DNA of 64,000 nt from Pseudoalteromonas rhizosphaerae (GTDB taxonomy: Bacteria; Pseudomonadota; Gammaproteobacteria; Enterobacterales; Alteromonadaceae), in the NCBI RefSeq assembly GCF_902498845.1, contig NZ_CABVLM010000001.1, positions 558,001 to 622,000 on the forward strand, written 5' to 3'. Shown piece by piece: positions 17,595-26,639 of the stretch (its first letter is position 1; each line of letters starts with the position of its first letter). The notes under the pieces were generated by a model. The model searched no databases, was not told the DNA's origin, and saw only the letters and a list, made by a program, of their open reading frames with translations. Made by a program: the position numbers and the translations under genes.

Positions 17595-20500
17595 GTTGCT
17601 CCAACGTTTCACTTTCAGTCAAAATAGACTCCTTTTCATTGTGTAAAAGTCGATACAGTGCGGGGATCACAAATAATGTTAGTAAGGTCGACGAAATAAT
17701 GCCGCCAATTACCACGGTTGCTAAAGGCCGCTGTACTTCTGAGCCAATCCCTGTATTAAGCGCCATAGGAATAAACCCTAATGATGCAACCAATGCAGTG
17801 GTTATAACAGGACGGAGACGTGTTAACGCTCCTTCTGTTATCGCTTGATTAATCCCTATTCCTGAGCTGCGTAATTCGCGAATGAACGATACCATCACCA
17901 AGCCGTTTAATATTGCAATGCCAGATAAAGCAATAAAACCGACCGCAGCAGATATTGAAAATGGTATATCACGTAACAGCAGTGCTGCGATTCCGCCCGT
18001 AAGCGCTAAAGGCACACCGGTAAAAATAATAGCGGCATCTTTGAGTGAATTTAACGCTAAAATAAGCAAGCCTATAATCATTAATAGTGTCACGGGTACT
18101 ACAATAGTTAAACGCTCAGAGGCTGATTGTAGCTTTTGGTAGGTACCACCGTATTCAACCCAGTAGCCAGTAGGAATATCTACCTTACTTTTAACCACTT
18201 TCTGAATCTCAGCTACAAAACTTCCTAAGTCTCGCCCCCTCACATTGGTGGTTACTACAATACGACGTTTGGCATTCTCACGATTTATTTGATTTGCACC
18301 ATTAGTTAGCTTGATGGTAGCTAATTCTTGCAATGGGATAGAGCTTCCACTAGGTAGGCTAATAGGTAAATAACCCAACTTTTCAACATTATTTCTCTGT
18401 GTCTCGTCTAAGCGAACAACAATATCAGAGCGAATATCGCCTTGATAATATTTACCTGCGATAGTTCCTCCTAATGCGGTAGCTAACTGTGACTGAATTT
18501 GTGCTTTGCTTATACCAAACTGACTTAGCTTTTCAGTATTGGGTATAATTTCAAGCATTGGCAACCCGCTTGTTTGCTCAACCATTAAATCGGCAATACC
18601 GTCAACATTTCCAATAGCAGATTCAATCTCTTTACCTAACGCAGCAAGTGTTTCAAAGTCATCACCAAACACTTTAATTGCCAGCTCAGCGCGTACACCT
18701 GCTAATAATTCATTAAAGCGCATTTGAATTGGCTGTAAGAATTCATATCTGTTACCTGGAATAGGCTCGACTAGTGCAGCTAACTCTTCTACTATTTGAG
18801 CTTTAGATTTATTTGGGTTTGGCCAATGATCTCGTGGTTTTAGAATAATAAAGTTATCAGCTACGCTAGGTGGTACTGCATCTGTTGCTACATCCGCGGT
18901 ACCAATTTTTGCAAATACGCGTTCTACTTCAGGCATCTGCGTAATTTTTTCTTCCAAGACTTTTTGTAGCTCAATCGCTTGGCTTAAGGAAGTACCTGGA
19001 ATACGAAGCGCGTGCATAGCGATATCACCTTCATCAAGATTTGGTGCAAATTCGCTCCCTAAGCGTGTTGCTTGATAACCAAAAAATGTCACAAGTAAAC
19101 AAGCGATTAGTACTACTGCCCAGCGGCCTTTTAATGCTAATGCGAGTACTGGTTTATAAACACGGCTTAACCCCAGCATAATATGATTAGGTTTTTCTTT
19201 AATTGGCTTTTTAAATAATAGGGCGACCATTGCAGGCACAAATGTGATCGAAAGCGCCATTGAACAAAGCAAAGCAATCACAACCGTTAATGCCATTGGA
19301 TGGAACATTTTTCCTTCAACGCCTTCAAGCGCGAAAATAGGTAAATAAACAACGGTGATGATGAATACACCGAATAAAGCGGGTCGAATAACCTCTCGTG
19401 TAGCCGTAAAAACAATGTCTAAACGTGCTTTTAAAGAAAGAGGGGTATCACCTCTCATACTTAAACGACGTAAGCAGTTTTCGACGATAATTATCGTACC
19501 ATCAACCAATAGACCAAAATCTAATGCCCCTAAACTCATCAAGTTTGCACTGACTCGCGTATGTACCATACCGGTTATTGTCATCAACATTGCAAATGGG
19601 ATCACTAAAGCCGTTAAAAATGCGGCTCTGAAATTCCCCAGTAATATAAATAATACAACAATAACTAAAATGGCCCCTTCGAGCAGGTTAGTTTGAACAG
19701 TATTAAGCGTTTTATCTACCAGTTTAGTTCGGTCATAGACGGCTTTTGCAACTATACCTTCGGGTAAACTGGCATTGATTTCTTTTAACTTTTCACCCAC
19801 GCCTTGTGCAACTGTGCGGCTGTTTTCTCCTATTAGCATGAACACGGTACTCATCACCACTTCGCGGCCATTTTGAGTAGCAGCACCGGTACGAAGCCCC
19901 TTACCATCACTTATAGTGGCAACATCTTTAATAAACACTGCGCTACCGTTGATGGTTTTAATGGGTAAATTTGTGATTTCAGTTAAATCAGCCACCTGAC
20001 CAGGGACGCGAATTAACCATTGTGCACCGCTTTTTTCAATAAATCCTGTGCCTTGGTTTTGATTGTTTTGACCAATAATATCAACAACATCTGCTGAGGT
20101 AAGATTATAAGCCAGTAGTTTTTCAGGTTTAAACGCAATGAGAATTTCTCGCTCGTAACCACCAATAGGGTTTACTTCAACAACACCTGGCACCCGCATT
20201 AATTGAGGGCGAATTGTCCAATCATGTATTGTTCGTAAATCAATGGGAGTTACCTCACTACCGTCGGGGTTTTTAGCGCCAGGTATAGCATCAACCGTAA
20301 ACATAAAAATTTCACCTAACCCAGTAGCTATCGGGCCAAGCTCAGGTAAAAGGTTTATCGGTAACTCGGAACGAGCACTAGACAGCCGCTCATTAACCAA
20401 CTGGCGAGCAAAGTAAACATCGGTATCATCAGAAAAAATAGCAATAACTTGCGATAAACCATAACGAGACACAGAACGTGTGTTTACAAGCCCTGGTAGC

Positions 20501-20724
20501 CCAGCTAATGCATTTTCGAGGGGAAAAGTAACGCGTTGTTCAACCTCTAACGGCGTATAGCCTGGCGCTTCGGTGTTGATCATAACCTGAACATTAGTTA
20601 TATCAGGTACTGCATCAATAGGCAGTTTAGTAAAATTCCATAAGCCTAATCCTGCAATGGCTAATACCATGACAAGAACGAGGATATTTCGCTTTATAGC
20701 AAAGCGTAAAATCGATTCTAACAT
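17581..20724 (-). CDS. czcA: Heavy-metal RND pump, CzcA type
   Basis: 1047 residues, full length for HME-RND pumps, with the N-terminal helix, two large periplasmic loops and twelve helices. The diagnostic segment in helix 4 reads DFGLLVDGTIIIVEN (about residues 400-415), the divalent-cation form (Zn/Co/Cd/Ni). Copper/silver CusA pumps have an AIGAMVDA-type sequence there instead. It is therefore more likely a Czc/Cnr-like exporter than a copper pump, despite the cop genes nearby. It follows czcB by 9 bp and overlaps hupE. The cation is inferred from the motif. Confidence 0.92.
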   Translation of the reverse strand: MLESILRFAIKRNILVLVMVLAIAGLGLWNFTKLPIDAVPDITNVQVMINTEAPGYTPLEVEQRVTFPLENALAGLPGLVNTRSVSRYGLSQVIAIFSDDTDVYFARQLVNERLSSARSELPINLLPELGPIATGLGEIFMFTVDAIPGAKNPDGSEVTPIDLRTIHDWTIRPQLMRVPGVVEVNPIGGYEREILIAFKPEKLLAYNLTSADVVDIIGQNNQNQGTGFIEKSGAQWLIRVPGQVADLTEITNLPIKTINGSAVFIKDVATISDGKGLRTGAATQNGREVVMSTVFMLIGENSRTVAQGVGEKLKEINASLPEGIVAKAVYDRTKLVDKTLNTVQTNLLEGAILVIVVLFILLGNFRAAFLTALVIPFAMLMTITGMVHTRVSANLMSLGALDFGLLVDGTIIIVENCLRRLSMRGDTPLSLKARLDIVFTATREVIRPALFGVFIITVVYLPIFALEGVEGKMFHPMALTVVIALLCSMALSITFVPAMVALLFKKPIKEKPNHIMLGLSRVYKPVLALALKGRWAVVLIACLLVTFFGYQATRLGSEFAPNLDEGDIAMHALRIPGTSLSQAIELQKVLEEKITQMPEVERVFAKIGTADVATDAVPPSVADNFIILKPRDHWPNPNKSKAQIVEELAALVEPIPGNRYEFLQPIQMRFNELLAGVRAELAIKVFGDDFETLAALGKEIESAIGNVDGIADLMVEQTSGLPMLEIIPNTEKLSQFGISKAQIQSQLATALGGTIAGKYYQGDIRSDIVVRLDETQRNNVEKLGYLPISLPSGSSIPLQELATIKLTNGANQINRENAKRRIVVTTNVRGRDLGSFVAEIQKVVKSKVDIPTGYWVEYGGTYQKLQSASERLTIVVPVTLLMIIGLLILALNSLKDAAIIFTGVPLALTGGIAALLLRDIPFSISAAVGFIALSGIAILNGLVMVSFIRELRSSGIGINQAITEGALTRLRPVITTALVASLGFIPMALNTGIGSEVQRPLATVVIGGIISSTLLTLFVIPALYRLLHNEKESILTESETLEQHDVN

Positions 20725-20733
20725 TACGCTCTC

Positions 20734-21984
20734 CTAGTGATCGTGTGACGCGCCAGACTTTTCAATATCGGCTTTGATGATGTAGCTATTTTCAGTAACA
20801 TACTCAGTACCAGCAGGCAGTCCACCTAGTACCTCTACCCATGTTGCATCTGAACGACCCAGCTCAAGCATCCTGACTTCATATTCATCAGCGACTTTTG
20901 CATACACGACCGTAAAATCACGAAAGCTCTGTAAGCCTATTTTCTTTACCGCTAAAGGAACTTCAAAAGAAGCAGTTTCAATATCGGCTTTAACAAAACT
21001 CCCTTCCAACAAAGGCTCAGCCTGTTGTGCCAACGTAACCCACACCATTCTTGCCTGATCACTTCTAACTTTTGGCTCTATAAATGATACCTTACCAGCA
21101 GTATTCACAAGACTACCTTCTGCCTTAATGCTCACTAGAGTGCCTTGAGATACTTTGCTGTAATCGCTCGGGTAGACTGCTAATTTAACGACAGATTGAC
21201 TCGCGTCTGTGATAACAAGCAGTTCTCGGTTATTCGTTTGCTCACCTGAATTAGCCATTTGTTTTGCGACAAAACCAGCAATAGGCGATTTTATCTCATA
21301 GGGGTTTAAACTTTCATTACTTTCAATCGTCATTAAAGTTTGGCCTTTATTTACTTTATCGCCAAGCTTTACATTTAAGTGTGTAATAACACCTTCAAAA
21401 CGTGCAAAAACAGTGCGGTGCGCACTCGGCGGTAACCAAACCTGTCCATAAGCAGGGATCGTTTGATGAAGCTTTTGAGACCCTGCAATTGCAGTTTCAA
21501 TCGCCATTGCATCTGCTACTGCGGGTTCGATTTTTGTTCGCCCCTCTAGGTTATCGTATTGCCAACGATATTTTTTTCCTTGGTAGCTCGCATTTACTGT
21601 GACAATAAAAGAGTGCGGTTCGTAAATTTCCATATCCCCACGTAAAAAGTCACTTTGGCTAATAAACTTAATATCATCAATCACATTACCTAATCGGGTT
21701 AACGTAACCGTTAATTCAACATCGTCGGGATTAATTGGGTTTTTATTATCCGTTAACCATACTCTAAACTCAGGTGGTACGCCTGTTTCGAAAATCGCTA
21801 ACTCCAATGCGAAGCTTCCTTCACGAAGCATACGACCATTATGCGGCCCTTTTTCAGGCTCTGCTTGCTCTGTAGTAGGTGTTGATACTGCGCTAGCGGG
21901 TAAATGTACCCCCGCGCTGAGGCCGAGTAATACGGCAACGGTTATGGAGGGAATAAAGTTTGTCGTTTTCATAAATAATCTCAT
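20734..21984 (-). CDS. czcB: RND periplasmic adaptor (membrane-fusion protein), CzcB type
   Basis: 416 residues. A signal peptide (ITVAVLLGLSAGVHLPASA) is followed by an N-terminal domain GRMLREGSFALELAIFE typical of CzcB-like adaptors, a lipoyl/barrel-sandwich region (FEGVITHLNVKLGDKVNKGQ, limited quote) and the beta-barrel and membrane-proximal domains ending LGGLPAGTEYV. The C-terminal residues SGASHDH may bind metal. The ATG overlaps the czcC stop (ATGA), showing translational coupling. Confidence 0.9.
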   Translation of the reverse strand: MRLFMKTTNFIPSITVAVLLGLSAGVHLPASAVSTPTTEQAEPEKGPHNGRMLREGSFALELAIFETGVPPEFRVWLTDNKNPINPDDVELTVTLTRLGNVIDDIKFISQSDFLRGDMEIYEPHSFIVTVNASYQGKKYRWQYDNLEGRTKIEPAVADAMAIETAIAGSQKLHQTIPAYGQVWLPPSAHRTVFARFEGVITHLNVKLGDKVNKGQTLMTIESNESLNPYEIKSPIAGFVAKQMANSGEQTNNRELLVITDASQSVVKLAVYPSDYSKVSQGTLVSIKAEGSLVNTAGKVSFIEPKVRSDQARMVWVTLAQQAEPLLEGSFVKADIETASFEVPLAVKKIGLQSFRDFTVVYAKVADEYEVRMLELGRSDATWVEVLGGLPAGTEYVTENSYIIKADIEKSGASHDH

Positions 21985-23261
21985 TGTTCTATCGATGCGC
22001 CAGTAAGACGCTGAATTTCTATATGCTGTAAATGTAAGCTTTCATAAGCGCTAAGTAGTTCTGATTGCGCGCTTAATTGCGCCTGACGCACGCTACTCCA
22101 CTGGTTGTAATTCAATTTACCAACGTTAAATGCTTGTTTTGCTTGGGTAAGCGCGGTTTCTAGCGTGGGAATGATTTCATTTTTTGAGGTGGTAATTACA
22201 TGAACAGAATGCTTAACTTCTTGAAGCAAAGCATAAAGCTGGCTATTAGCTTGTTGAGTTAAACTCTTCGCTTGCGCTGTTAATACATCTTGCTCGGCAC
22301 GTAACTTAGCGACCGTTCCGGCATTGCTGCCAGATGCTCCCCACGGAATAGAAACACCGGCCACGAGCCCAAAGTCATCCGTTGATTCATAGCGACGTAA
22401 GCCTGTTGTAAATTGCCATTGTGGTTTTGCTTCAATTTGAGCTAATTCAATGTGTGATTGTGCAATACGTTTTTGACTTGCTAACTGCATCAAACGAGGC
22501 GCATTTTTAAAGCGCTCGAACTGTGACTGAAAATCTACAATTTTAGGTAACTGCAATAAGTTACCTGCAAGTGTAAAGTCAGTGCGAGGCTCTGCCCACA
22601 AGGCAGAAAGCTGATATTTTCCACTGGCTATTTCATGCTCAAGATCTTCGAGGAGTAATTCTTGATTAATTAATTCAGCCTCGGCTAAGTATTTATCAAT
22701 TGATAATGACTTACCTATACGAACCCGTTCATCAATTGCATTTATAACCTCATTAGCTTGCCTTACAGCCATTTTATTGAGCTTTAGCGCCTCTTCTTTC
22801 ACCAGTAGTTGAATAAATAGCTTCGCGGTCATCGCAGCTAAATCAAGTGCAAGAATTTGTTTCTCTATACGTATCTGCTCAAGTTCAGACTGGCTTGCTT
22901 TTACGCGACTATCAATTTGCTCTTGTTGCATCAGCCAAGAAAAAGTTAAGGTTGATTGCATATTTTGCAAACCACTATGCTCACCTGTCCCAAAAGCATC
23001 TTCAACCATTAAGCCTATTTGCGCTCTTTGGCCTATATTTGCTTGTTTTATCTTACCTTGCTGCGCTTTGTCTCGGTAAAAGTAGCCCTGTAGTTGCGGG
23101 TTGTTAGCAAGTGTGAATGAGATTGCTTGCTTTAGGTTTAATGTTTGATAAGTCTCAGAACTTGCAAAACATGGTAGTGCTGAGAAAGATATAAATAAGC
23201 CCACAAAAAACCGACTGGCGATCGGTTTTTTGTGGGTGAAATGACGACTGAAAAATTTCAT
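21981..23261 (-). CDS. czcC: TolC-family outer-membrane factor, CzcC type
   Basis: 426 residues with a signal peptide ending PCFASS and the two-fold TolC pattern: long alpha-helical hairpins (AEAELINQELLLEDLEHEI; TLETALTQAKQAFNVGKLNY) and short beta segments. It forms the exit duct for CzcBA. Start at 23261, 12 bp after the M56 protease gene. Its signal-peptide region is encoded across a perfect terminator-like hairpin (23200-23236), which may reduce read-through into the pump genes. Confidence 0.88.
   Translation of the reverse strand: MKFFSRHFTHKKPIASRFFVGLFISFSALPCFASSETYQTLNLKQAISFTLANNPQLQGYFYRDKAQQGKIKQANIGQRAQIGLMVEDAFGTGEHSGLQNMQSTLTFSWLMQQEQIDSRVKASQSELEQIRIEKQILALDLAAMTAKLFIQLLVKEEALKLNKMAVRQANEVINAIDERVRIGKSLSIDKYLAEAELINQELLLEDLEHEIASGKYQLSALWAEPRTDFTLAGNLLQLPKIVDFQSQFERFKNAPRLMQLASQKRIAQSHIELAQIEAKPQWQFTTGLRRYESTDDFGLVAGVSIPWGASGSNAGTVAKLRAEQDVLTAQAKSLTQQANSQLYALLQEVKHSVHVITTSKNEIIPTLETALTQAKQAFNVGKLNYNQWSSVRQAQLSAQSELLSAYESLHLQHIEIQRLTGASIEQ
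23200..23236 (-). promoter_or_regulatory. Terminator-like hairpin inside the start of czcC
   Basis: Perfect 15-bp inverted repeat, arms CCCACAAAAAACCGA and TCGGTTTTTTGTGGG, loop 7 nt, 25 nt inside czcC, where it encodes part of the signal peptide. On the transcribed strand the stem ends in six U residues, as in an intrinsic terminator. Its core (ACCGAT-GCC-TCGGT) resembles the hairpin at 24672-24706 ahead of the operon. Regulation by attenuation is inference. Confidence 0.6.
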
Positions 23262-23273
23262 TTTAATCCTTAC

Positions 23274-24248
23274 TTAGTGGATGAAAAAAGTTTCTATAAG
23301 GTGATGAACACTATCGACAGTCGACAGTGTGAATAAAGCGATAGCCATAAAGCTAAACAACGTGACAATTAAAAGTGGTTTAGGCGTAGTAGGAATTGGC
23401 GTTAACAATGTTTGTATACGCTGAGTTATTTGCTCATTACTAAAATGACTCGTAAAAATATTGTCATTAGTGATACGTTGTTGTCGTTGAAATCGAGCAA
23501 CATTAATAAGCGCTTGAGCCACATCTAAACCATCAAAATACTGTGTGGCACCGACATCAGCAATTTGCTCAGTTAAAGCCGTATAAGATTGCTGTAACGC
23601 CGCGCGCGTTGGCGAAGGAAAACACCAACTAAATAAACTAAACAAAGTTTTAAAAAGCGGATCTCGGGCTTTTAAATGTGCTAGTTCATGCTGTATGACT
23701 ATGTGTACTGTTTTTTCATCAAGTGCTTGTAATCCGCTGGTTATATACACTTTTGGATTGAAAAAACCAACAGTAAATGCCTCTGGTACAAGGTGTTCAA
23801 TAACGTGTACAGACTGGTTGGGATAATCTTTGTGAGGTTGAGTATTTGATAAAGCCAACAGACTGCTCATTGCTGAACTATGTCTATTAAGACTAAAAAA
23901 TGCATGTACGCTAGCGCTTGTCATCAAACAAGCTGCTGATATAAGTAATACCGAATGCCAACTATAGACAGAGAAAACCTCTAGGTGATGCCAGTGAGCA
24001 ACCCCTTGCAACCAATTAGACATTTGGTTTTGATGTGCCTGCCAAAATACAGCTGCACACAATAAGGAGATCCACCAAGGGCTGCTAATAGTTAACCAAA
24101 GCATGAACTTACGCTCGGTAAACTGGAAAATAGTAATTTTTTTACAAAGCGAGGTGTGGAAGAAGGAAATCAATATGATCACACAAATAAAAGCGGTCAC
24201 CGCTGCGCTCGCTAGATTTAAAAACACGGCCCAATTTCCAACAATCAT
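23274..24248 (-). CDS. M56-family (BlaR1-like) membrane metalloprotease
   Basis: 324 residues with several N-terminal helices, the zinc-protease motif VIQHELAHLKARDPL (HExxH) near residue 180, and one C-terminal helix (LLIVTLFSFMAIALFTLSTV). It lacks the penicillin-sensor domain that follows in BlaR1 and MecR1, so the signal must be something else. It starts 2 bp after the BlaI-type gene and precedes czcC by 12 bp. By analogy it would cleave the repressor when it senses metal or envelope stress, derepressing the pump. Confidence 0.88.
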   Translation of the reverse strand: MIVGNWAVFLNLASAAVTAFICVIILISFFHTSLCKKITIFQFTERKFMLWLTISSPWWISLLCAAVFWQAHQNQMSNWLQGVAHWHHLEVFSVYSWHSVLLISAACLMTSASVHAFFSLNRHSSAMSSLLALSNTQPHKDYPNQSVHVIEHLVPEAFTVGFFNPKVYITSGLQALDEKTVHIVIQHELAHLKARDPLFKTLFSLFSWCFPSPTRAALQQSYTALTEQIADVGATQYFDGLDVAQALINVARFQRQQRITNDNIFTSHFSNEQITQRIQTLLTPIPTTPKPLLIVTLFSFMAIALFTLSTVDSVHHLIETFFIH

Positions 24249-24250
24249 GT

Positions 24251-24640
24251 TTACACTTTTCCGCTTCGTAGTTTTCGCTGTTGCTCTATAAGCTTTTCGA
24301 GCTCATCTAATTGTGTATCATTAAAATTAGTCGAAGTAGAAGAAAATGCAGCAATTAAACTGTTTTCACCCTCTTCAACAAAGTCAGCTGTAATATCATT
24401 TATTAAAGTAGCTATAAGCGAGTTACGATCAACTTTAGTTCGGTAATTATAAGCATGACCCTGCTTAGTTCTGCTAAGAAGGCCTTTTTTATAAAGTCTT
24501 TCAAGGGTGCTTTGAATAGTATTGAGAGTGCAGCCACGTGTTTTACCTAAACGACTGTGCACATGCTTTGCATCCGCTTCTTTAGAAGACCACAAATATT
24601 GAAGTACTAGTTTTTCTAATTCGCCTAACTGCATAATCAA
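24251..24640 (-). CDS. BlaI/MecI/CopY-family transcriptional repressor
   Basis: 129 residues. The N-terminal winged helix (LEKLVLQYLWSSKEADAKHV ... TLNTIQSTLERLYKKGLLSR) and C-terminal dimerisation helix match the BlaI/CopY family. No CopY-type CxC metal motif is visible at the C-terminus, so it is probably inactivated by proteolysis (BlaI-like), not by binding copper. It heads the eight-gene operon down to 16000 and diverges from the gene at 24731. Confidence 0.9.
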   Translation of the reverse strand: MIMQLGELEKLVLQYLWSSKEADAKHVHSRLGKTRGCTLNTIQSTLERLYKKGLLSRTKQGHAYNYRTKVDRNSLIATLINDITADFVEEGENSLIAAFSSTSTNFNDTQLDELEKLIEQQRKLRSGKV

Positions 24641-24671
24641 ATATCTCTTAACAACATAGCCATATCATGGC

Positions 24672-24706
24672 AAAATAAAAACCGATAGGCAATCGGTTTT
24701 TATTTT
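24672..24706. terminator. Perfect hairpin between divergent genes, terminator-like in both directions
   Basis: Arms AAAATAAAAACCGAT and ATCGGTTTTTATTTT are exact reverse complements with a 5-nt loop. It sits between the BlaI-type start (24640) and the start at 24731, so it lies in the 5' leaders or between the two promoters. Either leader attenuation or insulation of divergent promoters would fit. Its core matches the hairpin inside czcC. Confidence 0.65.
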
Positions 24707-24730
24707 TTTATTTAAAAAGGAAAGTAATAC

Positions 24731-25084
24731 ATGGGTTGGATAATTTTTAAATACTTAGTGACAGCAGCAATTGTTGTAGCGGTTTCAGAGGTCGCAAAGC
24801 GCAGTGATAAACTCGGAGCACTAATTGTAGCACTTCCATTAGTGACTATTTTAGCAATGATTTGGTTGTACGTTGAAAAACAACCAACGGAGAAAATTGC
24901 GAACCATGCTTGGTATACCTTTTGGTATGTCGTGCCTACCTTACCGATGTTTTTAATATTTCCATCATTACTGCACCGATTTGGTTTTTGGCCATCACTC
25001 GGCCTTAGCGCCTTAATAACTTGTTTTCTCTTTGGAGTGTTTGCATTCGTTGTTAGCAAATTTGGAATAAATTTAATACCCTAA
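24731..25084 (+). CDS. DUF3147-family inner-membrane protein
   Basis: 117 residues with four hydrophobic helices. Typical phrases of this family are VVAVSEVAKRSDKLGALI and ALPLVTILAMIWLYVE. The function is unknown. AAAAAGGAAAG precedes the ATG and the hairpin at 24672-24706 lies just upstream. It diverges from the czc operon and could be part of the same metal response, though nothing in the sequence shows this. Confidence 0.8.
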   Translation: MGWIIFKYLVTAAIVVAVSEVAKRSDKLGALIVALPLVTILAMIWLYVEKQPTEKIANHAWYTFWYVVPTLPMFLIFPSLLHRFGFWPSLGLSALITCFLFGVFAFVVSKFGINLIP

Positions 25085-25255
25085 AAGGTTGTTCCTGAAA
25101 TTAATAATATAGTGAAATAAAGGATGTAGATGGGGCAATAATTTCGATACTTATCCCTAAAAAATTTTCCATTACTTAGCAGAGTCAAATAAAAGCTAGC
25201 CTTATTTATGTACTAAGAGTGATAATATAAACAGAATATGGCTCATTTTATGGAA

Positions 25256-26639
25256 CTATAAAAATGCTTCTATAACTCTAGTTCTAAGTGATTTAATTTG
25301 TATACTGCTCAATGAACAACCTGAAAGCAGCTCATCATAAGCTATACCGAGCTCTGGAGTCAGGCCCCCTAGAACGAGTTTATCAAGGTTTTCTTTTAAC
25401 TTATTATCCCTGTTTATTTTTGGCGATGTTAAAGGTCTAAATATATCTTCTCTCACCAAAATTGTGTCACATTCCATATCAACATAAGAACAACTATCTG
25501 GTATATCAATATTAATGCGCTCAGCAAACTCAACTAAGCTTGTTTCTGCAAATGTGAATAACCAGGCGAATTCAATTTTGTCCTTGCCTGACCTAAGAAT
25601 GCGCCCTAGTACTTGCCTAAAATACAATTCGGTTTTTATAGAGCTTAAATGACAACATACTTGTAGCCTAGGTATGTCGGTCCCTTCACTGATCATACCA
25701 ACACTAACAATCCACTGTTCTGTAGATGACTTAAATGAATTGATCTTCTCTGTTGAATTATCGTGTAAGTAAGTAAGTAACTATGGTTGATGTTTGATTG
25801 AATTCATCAATTAATAGACTGTTTATCATTTCAGCGTGCTTAACTGAAGACGCGACCACTAGACCGCCAGCAGTCGGGTTTGAAGCTCTTATCTCCGACA
25901 ATTTTAATACGGCTAACTTCAATAAATATTTAAGTGCAGGGTCATTATTAAGCACCTCTTGGTACGTTGAGTGAGTTTGCCTAACAAATTCAGCTATAGA
26001 CCCATATGTTTCGTGACCATCCGAAATATTATTGCTATCAACTAAAACTATTTTTGGCTCTCTACACACATTATCTCTAATGGCCTGACTCAAGCTGTAT
26101 TGATAATCGCATATCAACTCACCTTCTGGGTCAGAATAGTTCACTAAAGCAATAGGAAGAGCGTCTGAGCGCCAAGGAGTGCCTGATAGCGCAAGTGTAT
26201 ACGTTGCAATATCCTGTAAATGAAAAACAACTCTCTCACCCCACGTATTGATTTTAGATTTATCTTGCGAGAACGAGCAATGGTGTATTTCATCAAAAAT
26301 AAAAAATGTACGGTATTTGCTTAGACCATCCCAGGTACTTTGAGGAATGGAGCATAAACTTTGATAAGTCATCGAGGCACCTACAGCGGTAAATGAGCCA
26401 TCAAATGAACACCCAATTATTTTTCCAAATGTTCTTTTGATATTATTAGCCACTTCAACCGATGGTGAAAAGCAGATCACTCTGTCAATCATTCCTTTAT
26501 CAAATAACGTTTTGGCCAATGATGCTGCCATTATTGTTTTACCAGCACCAGGAGTGGCCTGACATAAAAAGTGCTTATCACTAACAGTGTATTTCTTTAC
26601 TGCTAACTCAACACATTCTTTTTGCCAACTTCTCAGCAT
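25256..26639 (-). pseudogene. DEAD/DEAH-box (SF2) helicase split by a tetranucleotide-repeat frameshift
   Basis: Two frames (26639 down to 25758, and 25696 down to 25256) make one helicase of about 459 residues if four bases are removed. The first part has Walker A (ATPGAGKTI), DEIHH (motif II), LSGTPWR (motif III) and the start of RecA domain 2 (GLVVASSVKHAE). The second has SEGTDIPRL and the arginine-finger motif VLGRILRSG. The break is at 25765-25780, four tandem GTAA units; with three units the frame runs on through TYLHDNSTEKINSF into the second part. It may be a dead gene or a phase-variable switch. It overlaps the start of its upstream partner by 7 bp. Confidence 0.85.

Noticed and set aside
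17585..19696. Several plus-strand open frames opposite czcA
   Set aside because: They are antisense shadows of a well-supported pump gene with no independent domain features.
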